64,000 nt of DNA from Photobacterium piscicola (GTDB taxonomy: Bacteria > Pseudomonadota > Gammaproteobacteria > Enterobacterales > Vibrionaceae): assembly GCF_900166965.1 (NCBI RefSeq), contig NZ_FUZI01000004.1:1-64000 (forward strand). Direction: 5' to 3'. This document shows, in pieces, positions 8,506 to 17,592 of the stretch (its first letter is position 1; each line of letters starts with the position of its first letter). The translations under genes and the position numbers were made by a program. The notes below the pieces were generated by a model that saw only the letters and a list, made by a program, of their open reading frames with translations, made no database searches and was not told the DNA's origin.

Positions 8506-10629
8506 ATGAAAGATCCATTACTTCAATCACTTGTTTATATTAGTCGTTTCTACGGCCAAGCAAATTCACCAGATGCATTAATTGCAGATCTGCCTCTCAC
8601 TGACGGATTACTTACTCCATTTTTATTACCTCGAGCAGCAGAAAAAGCCGGTCTTCAAGCCAAACAAACACGGCTAGATCTTACTCAACTATCACCATTA
8701 CTCTTTCCTATCATTGCATTACTAAAAGGTGGAGATGCTTGTGTCATCCTCAGTATTGATAAAGAAAAAAGAGAAGCTGAAGTTGTATTGCCACAAAATG
8801 ATGGCTCAGAACAATGGCTTAATATTGATGAATTAAATGCGCAATACAGTGGCCATTTATTCTTAATAAAAAAACGTTTTCGTTACGATGAACGCTCACC
8901 CGAGATTCTAAAAACACGTCAAGGCCATTGGTTTTGGAGCACCTTGTGGGAATCACGCAGTATTTATCGTGATGTCTTTATTGCCTCTATTTTAATTAAC
9001 ATGTTCGCCATTGCTGCACCATTATTTACTCGTTTGGTTTATGACAAAATCGTACCCAATCTTGCATTTGATTCTTTATGGGTGCTTGCTATTGGTATTA
9101 CCATTATTTTTATTTTTGATTTCGTTTTAAAAATATTAAGAAGTTATTTTATTGATTTGGCAGGAAAAAAATCAGATCTTTTAATTTCAGCAAAAATATA
9201 TAGCAAAGTAATGGGCATCCGTATGGAAGCAAAGCCAGCTTCCGTTGGTGCTTTTGCTCGTCATTTACAAGAATTTGAATCTATTCGTGAATTTTTCACC
9301 TCGGCGACGGTTTCATCATTAATCGATTTACCATTTGCACTACTGTTCTTATTTATAATCTATGTTATGGCTGGACCCCTAGCATTAGTTCCACTTATTG
9401 CAGTCTTAATCTTGGTTATCTATAGTTATCTTATTCAACGTCCATTACGACGTACAATTGAGGAAGGATCGCGTTTAGCTTCCCAAAAACACGCTAACTT
9501 AATTGAAAGTTTATCTGGTTTAGAAACCATCAAAATGTTTGGGGCACAAAGCCAGTTTCAATATCGATGGGAAGAAGCCGTTACCCATATTTCAAACTGG
9601 GGACTAAAATCTCGTCGTTTAACAGATTCAGTTCAAAATACCGCAGGATTTTTACAACAATTTGTATCAGTCGCAATGATTGTTGTTGGTGTGTATTTAA
9701 TCGCTAACGGTGATCTAACCATGGGTGGATTAATAGCATCAACGATGCTAAGTGGTCGTGCTGTTGGTCCGATGGTACAACTCGCACTACTATCAACCCG
9801 TTATAATCAAGCTAAATCAGCCATGACCATTATTGAGCAATTAATGGCAATGCCACTAGAGCAAGAAGAAGGTAAACGCTATATTCATCGTCCAATTATT
9901 CGAGGAAAAATAGAATTTGATAACGTCACATTTAGTTATCCAAATGCAACCCAAGCGGCATTAAAAAATATCAGTTTCACAATCAACCCTGGTGAAAAAG
10001 TGGCCATTATCGGTCGTATTGGTTCAGGAAAAACCAGTCTTGAACGTATATTAATGGGACTATATCAACCTCAACAAGGATCTGTTCGCGTTGATGATAC
10101 GGATATAAACCAATTACATCATATTGATATTCGACGTAATATTGGTTGTGTGCCACAAGATATTACTCTCTTTTTTGGTTCAATTCGCGATAACATTATA
10201 CTTGGACGGCCATTAGCAACAGATAAAGAAATTTTACTTGCGGCAGAACGTGCAGGAGTAACCGCATTCACTCAGCATGATGCTGCGGGTTTAGAAAAAC
10301 AAGTGGGTGAAGGTGGTCATGCCCTTTCCGGCGGCCAACGTCAAGCCATCGCTATAGCGCGTGCATTTCTTAGCCAGCCCCCAGTACTTATTATGGATGA
10401 ACCAACAAGTAGTATGGATAATCGTTCAGAAATGTACATTAAACAGCAGTTACGTCAAATGAAGCAAGATGATACTTTAATCCTGATCACCCATAAAACA
10501 GGAATGCTGGATGTAGTGGATCGATTAATCGTTATGGAACATGGTCATATTGTTGCTGACGGACCGAAAGAACAGGTATTACAAACATTACGCAATGGCA
10601 ATATTAATCAATCATCAGCCAATAAATAG
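8506..10629 (+). CDS. lapB: LapB: type I secretion ABC transporter (permease-ATPase)
   Basis: Inner-membrane exporter ATPase of the adhesin secretion system. The N-terminus (~1-130) is a C39-peptidase-like domain without a catalytic Cys, as expected for RTX/adhesin exporters. Six transmembrane helices follow (~160-430), then the nucleotide-binding domain: Walker A G-R-I-G-S-G-K-T (~503), signature L-S-G-G-Q (~607), Walker B V-L-I-M-D-E (~626) and switch His in I-T-H-K-T. I chose the ATG at 8506 (M-K-D-P-L), preceded by GGGAAATAAC. An in-frame ATG at 8494 lies inside lapD. The protein is 707 residues, normal for LapB/HlyB. It is the last gene of the run. Confidence 0.94.
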   Translation: MKDPLLQSLVYISRFYGQANSPDALIADLPLTDGLLTPFLLPRAAEKAGLQAKQTRLDLTQLSPLLFPIIALLKGGDACVILSIDKEKREAEVVLPQNDGSEQWLNIDELNAQYSGHLFLIKKRFRYDERSPEILKTRQGHWFWSTLWESRSIYRDVFIASILINMFAIAAPLFTRLVYDKIVPNLAFDSLWVLAIGITIIFIFDFVLKILRSYFIDLAGKKSDLLISAKIYSKVMGIRMEAKPASVGAFARHLQEFESIREFFTSATVSSLIDLPFALLFLFIIYVMAGPLALVPLIAVLILVIYSYLIQRPLRRTIEEGSRLASQKHANLIESLSGLETIKMFGAQSQFQYRWEEAVTHISNWGLKSRRLTDSVQNTAGFLQQFVSVAMIVVGVYLIANGDLTMGGLIASTMLSGRAVGPMVQLALLSTRYNQAKSAMTIIEQLMAMPLEQEEGKRYIHRPIIRGKIEFDNVTFSYPNATQAALKNISFTINPGEKVAIIGRIGSGKTSLERILMGLYQPQQGSVRVDDTDINQLHHIDIRRNIGCVPQDITLFFGSIRDNIILGRPLATDKEILLAAERAGVTAFTQHDAAGLEKQVGEGGHALSGGQRQAIAIARAFLSQPPVLIMDEPTSSMDNRSEMYIKQQLRQMKQDDTLILITHKTGMLDVVDRLIVMEHGHIVADGPKEQVLQTLRNGNINQSSANK

Positions 10630-10681
10630 TGAGAATAGTCATACATATGATTATTTAATTAATAATAGTTGTAATGTATAG

Positions 10682-10707
10682 CCAGTTTGTCCACCATAAC
10701 AAACTGG
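10682..10707 (+). terminator. Perfect inverted repeat after lapB, possible weak terminator
   Basis: The arms CCAGTTTGT (10682-10690) and ACAAACTGG (10699-10707) pair perfectly around an 8-nt loop, followed by TTATTTAAA. The T-run is short, so termination may be partial. It lies between lapB and the next gene's ribosome site. Confidence 0.45.
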
Positions 10708-10731
10708 TTATTTAAACTCTTTAGGATTCTC

Positions 10732-11211
10732 GTGGAAAAAGTTGCTATTTTTGTCGATGTCCAAAACATCTATTACACCGTTAAAGAAAAGTACCACTGT
10801 AATTTTGATTACAATGCTTTTTGGGCAGAAGTATCACAAGGCCGCGAAATTATTGCAGCTTATGCTTACGCTATTCATAAAGGTGATGAAAAACAGCGCC
10901 AATTCCAAAATATCCTACGGGGAATTGGTTTTGACGTTAAATTAAAGCCATTTATTCAACGCAGTGATGGCTCAGCGAAAGGTGACTGGGATGTTGGAAT
11001 CACTATTGATGTGTTAGAACATGCTGCAGATGTTGATCGTATTATTTTATTATCTGGCGATGGTGATTTTGATTTATTGGTTGATAAAGTACAGACCAAA
11101 TACAATACCATCGTAGAAATATATGGAGTGCCTGGTTTAACTGCAACCTCATTAATTAATACAGCACAACATTATCGAGAAATAGAAAATACTCTATTAC
11201 TGGGACGTTAA
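10732..11211 (+). CDS. NYN-domain protein (LabA/DUF88 family)
   Basis: A 159-residue protein made almost entirely of a PIN-like NYN domain, a fold found in predicted RNA-processing nucleases. Acidic positions typical of the active site are visible: F-V-D-V-Q-N near the N-terminus, D-W-D-V-G and L-L-S-G-D-G-D-F-D. The GTG at 10732 is chosen because AGGATT lies just upstream and the sequence begins directly with E-K-V-A-I-F-V-D. A TTG 45 bp upstream falls in the hairpin after lapB. The gene stands alone between a hairpin and a strong terminator. The substrate is unknown. Confidence 0.82.
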   Translation: MEKVAIFVDVQNIYYTVKEKYHCNFDYNAFWAEVSQGREIIAAYAYAIHKGDEKQRQFQNILRGIGFDVKLKPFIQRSDGSAKGDWDVGITIDVLEHAADVDRIILLSGDGDFDLLVDKVQTKYNTIVEIYGVPGLTATSLINTAQHYREIENTLLLGR

Positions 11212-11217
11212 TATTAT

Positions 11218-11250
11218 AAAAAAGGCCAACAATTATGTTGGCCTTTTTTA
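11218..11250. terminator. Bidirectional rho-independent terminator
   Basis: A GGCCAAC/GTTGGCC stem (11224-11230 with 11237-11243) flanked by A- and T-runs sits between convergent genes. Confidence 0.9.
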
Positions 11251-11261
11251 TTCATCAAATT

Positions 11262-11948
11262 TTATTTAATATGCTGAGCATGAACAAGATCTGGATGACT
11301 ATAAATATCCATGAGTTCACTGGTTGCTTGACGTACCATTTTCACAGGAACAATAATGAAATAAATAGACGCTAAAATCACCATTGTAGGATCTGCATAA
11401 ACAGCTAAATGTGCATATTGAGTCATCATTAAAATTTTCGCGACCACAAAACCCATTAATACAGCAGCACTGATCACGGTATCCATGACCCACTGTTTAG
11501 CTTCGGCATCAGCTAATACTGATGAGATATTTTTACTTTTGATTTTGATATAACGATATGTGCCATAACAACCCACAACACTGATCATACCAAAAGCTAA
11601 AGCAACACCCGCATTAATATCACGACCACCAGCCAAAATAGCTTCAACAGCTGAATAGAAAGACCAAATACACATTAAAGCAATAACTGAGCCTTTAATC
11701 GCAATAACAGCTGGTGCTATCATTGCTACTTGCGAACTATCTTTATTTATTTCAGGTTTATGAAGATAATGCGCGGCACCCAGAGATAACATGGTTAACG
11801 CCAAGCTTACTAAAGAATATGCACCATCAAAAATAATCACTAAAGAACCAACAAGTGACCCAAGCACAATCCCTAAAATAGCAAAAGTAAACGATGACAC
11901 GGTAGACAACAGGAGTAAACCGCGCTCTTGTTGCATTGAACTAGACAT
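11262..11948 (-). CDS. Cation diffusion facilitator (CDF)-like membrane protein
   Basis: A 228-residue protein with about six hydrophobic helices that looks like the membrane part of CDF/cation efflux transporters (I-I-F-D-G-A-Y-S-L-V-S in helix 2, Q-W-V-M-D in helix 5). The usual metal ligands are only partly present. The helix-2 H/D-x-x-x-D pair reads Y-x-x-x-S, and the helix-5 H-x-x-x-D reads Q-x-x-x-D. The cytoplasmic metal domain is nearly absent. The ATG at 11948 (M-S-S-S-M-Q-Q) is preceded by TTGAGGTCTAT, so the upstream in-frame extension is unlikely. It is divergent from a LysR regulator at 12117. The family call is reasonable, but metal transport itself is uncertain. Confidence 0.7.
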   Translation of the reverse strand: MSSSMQQERGLLLLSTVSSFTFAILGIVLGSLVGSLVIIFDGAYSLVSLALTMLSLGAAHYLHKPEINKDSSQVAMIAPAVIAIKGSVIALMCIWSFYSAVEAILAGGRDINAGVALAFGMISVVGCYGTYRYIKIKSKNISSVLADAEAKQWVMDTVISAAVLMGFVVAKILMMTQYAHLAVYADPTMVILASIYFIIVPVKMVRQATSELMDIYSHPDLVHAQHIK

Positions 11949-11960
11949 ATAGACCTCAAT

Positions 11961-11977
11961 CGACAAATTTTTCGTCG
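11961..11977. promoter_or_regulatory. Operator-like palindrome 1 in the CDF/LysR intergenic region
   Basis: The imperfect palindrome CGAC...GTCG with an AT-rich centre lies 13 bp upstream of the CDF-like start codon. It matches the element at 12043-12061 at about 15 of 20 aligned positions. Two related sites between a LysR gene and its divergent neighbour suggest regulator binding. Confidence 0.45.
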
Positions 11978-12042
11978 TTTTTTGTTTAATTGTGAAACTA
12001 ATAAGATGATACAACCACTTCTATTAATACTATAATCACTGA

Positions 12043-12061
12043 GCGTCGAATTTATCGTCGC
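12043..12061. promoter_or_regulatory. Operator-like palindrome 2 in the CDF/LysR intergenic region
   Basis: GCG-t-CGA and TCG-t-CGC arms surround an ATTTA centre, 55 bp upstream of the LysR-family start. It shares the AATTT core and the TCGTCG half with the element at 11961-11977. Confidence 0.45.
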
Positions 12062-12116
12062 TAATAAGCGTTATTATACTTCCCATATCACAACATTTAT
12101 TACATTGGTGCCATCA

Positions 12117-13001
12117 ATGAAAATAGCTCAGATTGAAATGTTTTTATCAACGATAAAAACAGGCTCAATTGCCGAAGCCGCTCGTCGACATGGAAAAAGT
12201 CGAACTACAGTCAGTGCAGCATTAAGTTCATTAGAAGATAGTTTAGGCGTTGAATTGTTAAACCGCAGTGGTAACCGCATTACTCCAACCGTTATTGGCG
12301 AAGCGACTGTTAATGATTTTGAACGTATTATCTTAATCGCTAGAGATATTCATACACGATGTGAACAATATAATGTAGGAGTAGAAGCCAGTATTCGTAT
12401 TGCACGCGATGATTCATTACCAGAATCATTATGGCGTCAATTATTACGCCAAATACGCACTCAATTTCCACAAACAAGTGTGTCAATTTATAGTGCGCCA
12501 ACACAAGAATTAGAAGAGATGGTGGCGCAAAATCTTGTTGATGTCGCTTATGGTTTATTACCTAATACACATCTTTTTTCACGACTACAACAAACAGATC
12601 TTGGCCAAATACGGATGATGTCTGTCGCTCACAAAGACCACCCTCTAAGCCAACTTCGAAAAGTAAATGATGCAGATCTCGAGCGTTACACTGAAATTGC
12701 TGTCGCTTATTTTGATGAAGAAAGCTTACGTATTGTAACCCCTAAGGCTGGGAAATATATCGCTTTATCTTTTTACGAACACTTACGTGATGCCGTACTT
12801 GATCAAACGGGTTGGTCATCTTTACCTGCAATTCTCATTAAGCAACACCTACGAGAAGGCACCCTTCAAGTGATTAAGTATAATAAAGCCATGAATTGGC
12901 AATCATATGGTGAAGTTGTTGAAAATGAGTCTCGACGCGGAACAGTTGTAAAATGGTTATCCGAACAATTAGAAAGCTATTTATTTGATGAAGGCGATTA
13001 A
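12117..13001 (+). CDS. LysR-family transcriptional regulator
   Basis: The N-terminal winged helix-turn-helix (residues ~4-62) has the LysR pattern M-F-L-S-T-I-K-T-G-S-I-A-E-A-A-R, a recognition helix with T-T-V-S-A-A-L-S-S-L-E, and L-L-N-R-S. A periplasmic-binding-protein-like effector domain follows (~90-290). Length is 294 residues, normal for the family. The ATG at 12117 is preferred to a GTG 12 bp upstream because it starts the conserved M-K-I-A-Q-I-E. It is divergent from the CDF-like gene, with two related palindromes in between, so it probably regulates that gene and itself. The effector is unknown. Confidence 0.88.
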   Translation: MKIAQIEMFLSTIKTGSIAEAARRHGKSRTTVSAALSSLEDSLGVELLNRSGNRITPTVIGEATVNDFERIILIARDIHTRCEQYNVGVEASIRIARDDSLPESLWRQLLRQIRTQFPQTSVSIYSAPTQELEEMVAQNLVDVAYGLLPNTHLFSRLQQTDLGQIRMMSVAHKDHPLSQLRKVNDADLERYTEIAVAYFDEESLRIVTPKAGKYIALSFYEHLRDAVLDQTGWSSLPAILIKQHLREGTLQVIKYNKAMNWQSYGEVVENESRRGTVVKWLSEQLESYLFDEGD

Positions 13002-13485
13002 TGTTGAATATTCACATTTATAACAGCAAAATTAATCACATAAATACAACCTAAGCATAGATCTATAAAACACTCACATTTTAAGCATAATATCTAAAAT
13101 AATGGTAAATATACCTAACAAAAAGCCATTTATTGCTAGACTTATTCCCATCTATAAATAAATTTTCAGAAAAAAACCAACACCTATGAGAATAAATTAT
13201 TATTTAATAAGATAATTTATAGTTAAATCTTCAACTACAGGCTAGATTGCACAGCGTTTTTAATTCAATATGTGCGCCGCAAATAAGGTCGTCTAACACC
13301 AGTGTCATTAATGATACTAAATAACGATTAAAAACGACCTAGCATATATGTAATAACGTAACAATAGCAGTGACGGACTAAGTATAACCATTCAGCCGTT
13401 ACAAGAGTAAAGAAGAAAGTTATATCATTCGTTGTTTATCTTTTCTAACGTACCCTTAATCGTAATTTAAAAGGAAATAAGCTTT
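13002..13485. other. 484-bp non-coding stretch upstream of aqpZ with nested inverted repeats
   Basis: No coding region is seen. AGGTCGT (13286-13292) and ACGACCT (13334-13340) form a perfect 7-bp inverted pair. They enclose a near-perfect palindrome AGTGTCATTAATGATACT (13301-13318). This could be a structured 5' leader of aqpZ or a regulator site. The rest is AT-rich and featureless. Confidence 0.4.
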
Positions 13486-14193
13486 ATGATGAGAAAATTA
13501 GTTGCTGAATTTATTGGCACCGGTTGGTTAGTACTCGGTGGCTGTGGTAGTGCAGTATTAGCTGCAGCATACCCTGATTTAGGTATTGGCTTTTTAGGTG
13601 TTGCTCTAGCATTTGGTTTAACTGTTGTGACAATGGCATACGCAATTGGTCATATCTCAGGTTGTCACTTAAACCCTGCCGTTACTGTTGGTCTATGGGC
13701 TGGCGGTCGTTTCCCTTCTGGTGACGTTATTCCTTACATTGCATCACAAGTACTTGGTGGTATTGCTGGTGCTGGTGTGCTTTATATTATTGCAAGTGGT
13801 CAAGCTGGTTTTGATCTTGCCAATGGTTTTGCTTCTAACGGTTACGGTGCCCATTCTCCTGGCCATTACTCTTTACTATCAGCATTTGTTACTGAAGTAG
13901 TAATGACATTCATGTTCTTATTCGTAATTTTAGGCGCTACACATAAACTTGCTTCACCACAAATGGCTGGCCTTGCTATTGGTCTAGCACTAACACTGAT
14001 TCACTTAATCAGTATTCCAGTAACAAATACTTCAGTTAACCCTGCTCGTAGTACTGGTCCTGCATTATTTGTAGGTGATTGGGCAACATCACAGCTATGG
14101 ATGTTCTGGGTAGCTCCTCTTATTGGTGCGGCAATTGCGGGTGTTGTATACCGTTGGTTATGTCCTGACAACGAATACCGTTCAGTAAGCTAA
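13486..14193 (+). CDS. aqpZ: Aquaporin Z
   Basis: Water channel of the inner membrane. Six transmembrane helices and both half-helix NPA motifs are present: H-L-N-P-A-V-T-V-G (~residue 65) and [11 protein letters not shown] (~188). The Arg after the second NPA and the nearby H-L-I-S match the narrow water-selective filter of AqpZ rather than of glycerol facilitators. The 235-residue length fits AqpZ. The ribosome site AAAGGAAATAAG precedes ATGATG; the first ATG is used. It is a single-gene unit with a strong terminator. Confidence 0.95.
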   Translation: MMRKLVAEFIGTGWLVLGGCGSAVLAAAYPDLGIGFLGVALAFGLTVVTMAYAIGHISGCHLNPAVTVGLWAGGRFPSGDVIPYIASQVLGGIAGAGVLYIIASGQAGFDLANGFASNGYGAHSPGHYSLLSAFVTEVVMTFMFLFVILGATHKLASPQMAGLAIGLALTLIHLISIPVTNTSVNPARSTGPALFVGDWATSQLWMFWVAPLIGAAIAGVVYRWLCPDNEYRSVS

Positions 14194-14216
14194 GCTTACG
14201 AAGCCAACACTGAATA

Positions 14217-14254
14217 TAAAAAAGCGAGCTTAATCATTAAGCTCGCTTTTTTTA
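14217..14254. terminator. Bidirectional rho-independent terminator after aqpZ
   Basis: A GCGAGCTTAAT/ATTAAGCTCGC stem has an A-run before it and TTTTTTT after it, between convergent aqpZ and ydiJ. Confidence 0.93.
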
Positions 14255-14291
14255 TGGCTTATAATTTATACGGTGCTCATCAACTTCACAT

Positions 14292-17200
14292 TTAGAGATC
14301 AACCAACTGTAACAACACTTGTACTGGATGTTTAAATTGAATATGTTCTAGTCGCTTAACTTGACTACGGCATGAATAACCAGTCGCCATACAGCGAGTG
14401 GGATCATACTGATCAATCTTCTCTTTCCAACTTAAATTAAACACGCTCTTTGACGCTTCTAATTTATCGCTTTCATGACCGAATGTACCCGCCATTCCAC
14501 AGCATCCCACTGGCACCGATTCCATGACACCACCCAAATGGGTAAAAATAGCCCCCCACTGCTTTTCCGCATTAGGTAGTTTAGTTTTTTCCGTACAATG
14601 GGCAAATAGGTACCAGGGCTTATCATTTAATGCTGGCCTTTGAGATACTTGTTGTAATAATGGCAATAACCATTCATGTGCGGTTAAAACTGTAAATTTA
14701 CCTCGGCCTTGCTGTAGCACTTCAGTGTATTCATCGCGATAACACAGCACTAAAGCAGGATCGACACCTACCATAGGTATATTTAATACCGTTAATTGAT
14801 TTAAAAAATCAGCCGTTGATGTCGCCGTTTTTGCAAACGCTTTTAAAAACCCTTTTACGTGTTGTGCTTTTCCATTGGGTTTAAATGGCAATAAAATCGG
14901 CTTTTTACCCAACTTTTCAATTAAATGGATGAAATCACGTACAACTTGCGCATCATAAAAGCTAGTAAAAGGATCTTGAACTACCAAAACGTAATTTTCT
15001 CGCTCATGATCTGATAAAGCTTGTAACCATAACATGTCAAAACATAACACATGATGACCACTTAAACTTTCAGCTAAAGTTGGCACTGACAATAAAGGCA
15101 TATCAACATAACCAATAGTCTTTAAGGTTAACTTTTTCGACCATTGTGGCCTGATCACACTGTTTACGATGACTGGTGCTTTCGCCATTAGTGGTAAAAT
15201 ATTTTCAACATATGCCACTAAATAATCTTTTACCGGACGTTGATAACGGCTGTAATATATATTCATAAATCGTGAGCGAAAGCTTGGTACATCAACTTTA
15301 ATCGGACATTGACTAGCACACGCTTTACACGCTAAACAACCATTCATCGCTTCCATGACTTCATGAGAAAAATCATAGCGATGACGATTAGAACCATAGG
15401 TATTTTTTAAACGATCAATAATCTGTTTGATTGTTGGAGATGTGGTTAATAACTGTTGTTCTAGTTCATCAGCATTGATTCCCTGCTCAGCTAATTGCCT
15501 TAGCCATTCACGTACTAACCCCGCTCGTCCTTTAGGTGAATGGCGACGATCAGCTGAAATCTTCATTGAAGGACACATTGGTGAACTGGTGTCATAGTTA
15601 AAACACAAACCATTACCGTTACATTCCATAGCTTGTTTAAAACTATCTCGTGTTGTGACCGCTATTTGACGATCATAAAAACCCCGTTTCACACTATCAA
15701 CTTTTACTAATTCACTGTCGTTACCAAGTGGTGTACAAATTTTACCTGGGTTCATACGATTATGGGGATCAAACGCCGCTTTAATTCGACGTAGCTCGGT
15801 AAATAATTCTTCACCAAAAAAAGCAGGACCATATTCAGAACGGAATCCTTTACCGTGTTCACCCCACATTAGACCACCATATTTAGCGACCAATGTAACC
15901 ACCTGATCTGATACTTCTTTCATTAACAATTCTTGTTGAGGATCGCACATATCCAATGCAGGACGGACATGTAAGACGCCTGCATCAACATGACCAAACA
16001 TGCCGTAATTAAGCCCTTTCTCATCCAATAACTGTCTAAACTCAGCAATAAAATCGGCTAAGTTTTCAGGCGGTACACAAGTATCCTCAGCAAATGCTAT
16101 CGGCTTTTTAGTGCCTTTTGCAGCACCTAATAGACCCACGGCTTTTTTTCGCATGGTATACATTTTTTGAATACTGGCTAAATCATCACAAACTTGATAA
16201 CCAATAACACCTGCTTGTTGATTTGCTATTAGTTGGTCAAGTCGCTGACACAATGCCGCAACGTGTTGCTGGTTCTCAACAATGTCATTGCTTGCATATT
16301 CCACCATGTTAATACCTAACATGGTTTTTCCTTCAACATCGGTTAATAAACTTTCAACAGTATTCCAAACAATATCTTGTTTCGCTAAATTCAAAACTTT
16401 GGAATCAATGGTTTCAACAGACAATGCAAGAGCATCTACCATCATAGGAGCATTACGTAATGCCGAATCAAAACTATCATATTTAATATTCACTAAAGTA
16501 CGAGACTTTGGAATCGGTGTAATATTTAATTTTGCTTCTGCTATAAAAGCTAAAGATCCTTCAGCGCCACATAATAACCGTGCAATATCAAATTTTTGAA
16601 GTTGGTCATCATAAACATTTTTCAAATCATAGCCGGTAAGAAACCGATTAAGTTGTGGAAACTTATCAACTACTTGTTGGCGTTTATTTCGACAAATTTG
16701 AGCTGTTGTCTGAATCGCATGATCAACCAATGCAGAATTGTCCAATGCTTGTATTTGTTCATCATTCAATGGCTCAGTATTGAGTACAGAGCCATCAACT
16801 AATACCGCGGTCAATGCCAAGACATGATCAGACGTTTTGCCATATTTCAATGAGCCTTGACCAGAAGCATCAGTATTAATCATGCCTCCAATAGTGGCAC
16901 GATTACTGGTTGAAAGATCGGGAGAGAAGAAATAGCCATGTGGTCGTAAAGCATCATTAAGTTGATCTTTAATGACACCACTTTGAACACGTACCCAACC
17001 TTCCGTAATATTAATCTCTAATATTTGATTTAAATAACGGGAAAGATCAACCACAATTCCTGATGTTAGTGATTGTCCATTTGTACCCGTGCCGCCACCG
17101 CGAGGAGAAAATGTAACACTCTGATAATCATCATGACAACCAACCTTCCCAATAAGAATAAGATCATCAATATTACGAGGTAATACCACAGCTTGAGGTA

Positions 17201-17351
17201 ACTTCTGGTAGACACTATTATCAGTTGCAACCGCTAACCGGCTAGCATAACTTTGTTCAATATCACCTTGAAAACCAGCATCGAATAATGCGGTTAAATA
17301 CGATAGTACGCTATTATCAATACTACTTTGATAGGTTAATGCAGGTAACAT
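14292..17351 (-). CDS. ydiJ: YdiJ-type FAD/Fe-S D-2-hydroxyglutarate dehydrogenase
   Basis: A large flavoprotein oxidising D-2-hydroxyacids; E. coli YdiJ-family members act on D-2-hydroxyglutarate. An FAD-binding type-4 (PCMH) domain lies at ~45-270 (S-P-R-G-G-G-T-G-T-N-G-Q-S) and an FAD-oxidase C-terminal domain at ~280-560. Next come cysteine motifs C-N-G-N-G-L-C...C-P-S-M and C-L-A-C-K-A-C-A-S-Q-C-P for Fe-S binding, and a C-terminal GlpC/CCG-like region (V-G-C-C-G-M-A-G-T-F-G). The ATG at 17351 (M-L-P-A-L-T-Y-Q) follows GGGAGAGTAAAAAAT and gives 1019 residues, almost the length of E. coli YdiJ. In-frame codons upstream lack a ribosome site. It is separated from gabD and is probably monocistronic. 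Confidence 0.9.
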   Translation of the reverse strand: MLPALTYQSSIDNSVLSYLTALFDAGFQGDIEQSYASRLAVATDNSVYQKLPQAVVLPRNIDDLILIGKVGCHDDYQSVTFSPRGGGTGTNGQSLTSGIVVDLSRYLNQILEINITEGWVRVQSGVIKDQLNDALRPHGYFFSPDLSTSNRATIGGMINTDASGQGSLKYGKTSDHVLALTAVLVDGSVLNTEPLNDEQIQALDNSALVDHAIQTTAQICRNKRQQVVDKFPQLNRFLTGYDLKNVYDDQLQKFDIARLLCGAEGSLAFIAEAKLNITPIPKSRTLVNIKYDSFDSALRNAPMMVDALALSVETIDSKVLNLAKQDIVWNTVESLLTDVEGKTMLGINMVEYASNDIVENQQHVAALCQRLDQLIANQQAGVIGYQVCDDLASIQKMYTMRKKAVGLLGAAKGTKKPIAFAEDTCVPPENLADFIAEFRQLLDEKGLNYGMFGHVDAGVLHVRPALDMCDPQQELLMKEVSDQVVTLVAKYGGLMWGEHGKGFRSEYGPAFFGEELFTELRRIKAAFDPHNRMNPGKICTPLGNDSELVKVDSVKRGFYDRQIAVTTRDSFKQAMECNGNGLCFNYDTSSPMCPSMKISADRRHSPKGRAGLVREWLRQLAEQGINADELEQQLLTTSPTIKQIIDRLKNTYGSNRHRYDFSHEVMEAMNGCLACKACASQCPIKVDVPSFRSRFMNIYYSRYQRPVKDYLVAYVENILPLMAKAPVIVNSVIRPQWSKKLTLKTIGYVDMPLLSVPTLAESLSGHHVLCFDMLWLQALSDHERENYVLVVQDPFTSFYDAQVVRDFIHLIEKLGKKPILLPFKPNGKAQHVKGFLKAFAKTATSTADFLNQLTVLNIPMVGVDPALVLCYRDEYTEVLQQGRGKFTVLTAHEWLLPLLQQVSQRPALNDKPWYLFAHCTEKTKLPNAEKQWGAIFTHLGGVMESVPVGCCGMAGTFGHESDKLEASKSVFNLSWKEKIDQYDPTRCMATGYSCRSQVKRLEHIQFKHPVQVLLQLVDL

Positions 17352-17592
17352 ATTTTTTACTCTCCCTTTTCCAGTGATTACGCATTCATGCGTTGCCATA
17401 TCCAATAGCACTGGATTTACTCTTCATTATTAGTAACTTTAACAATACGTTAAATGTATATAGTTGCACTTTACTCTACCTAGAAACTAAACAAAACAAT
17501 TTATAACGTGTATATTACTTATACTACGAGTTAATAAAATAAAGCCCTAATAATAGAGCTTTATTTTAATAGGACTTAATGTACAAAGATCC

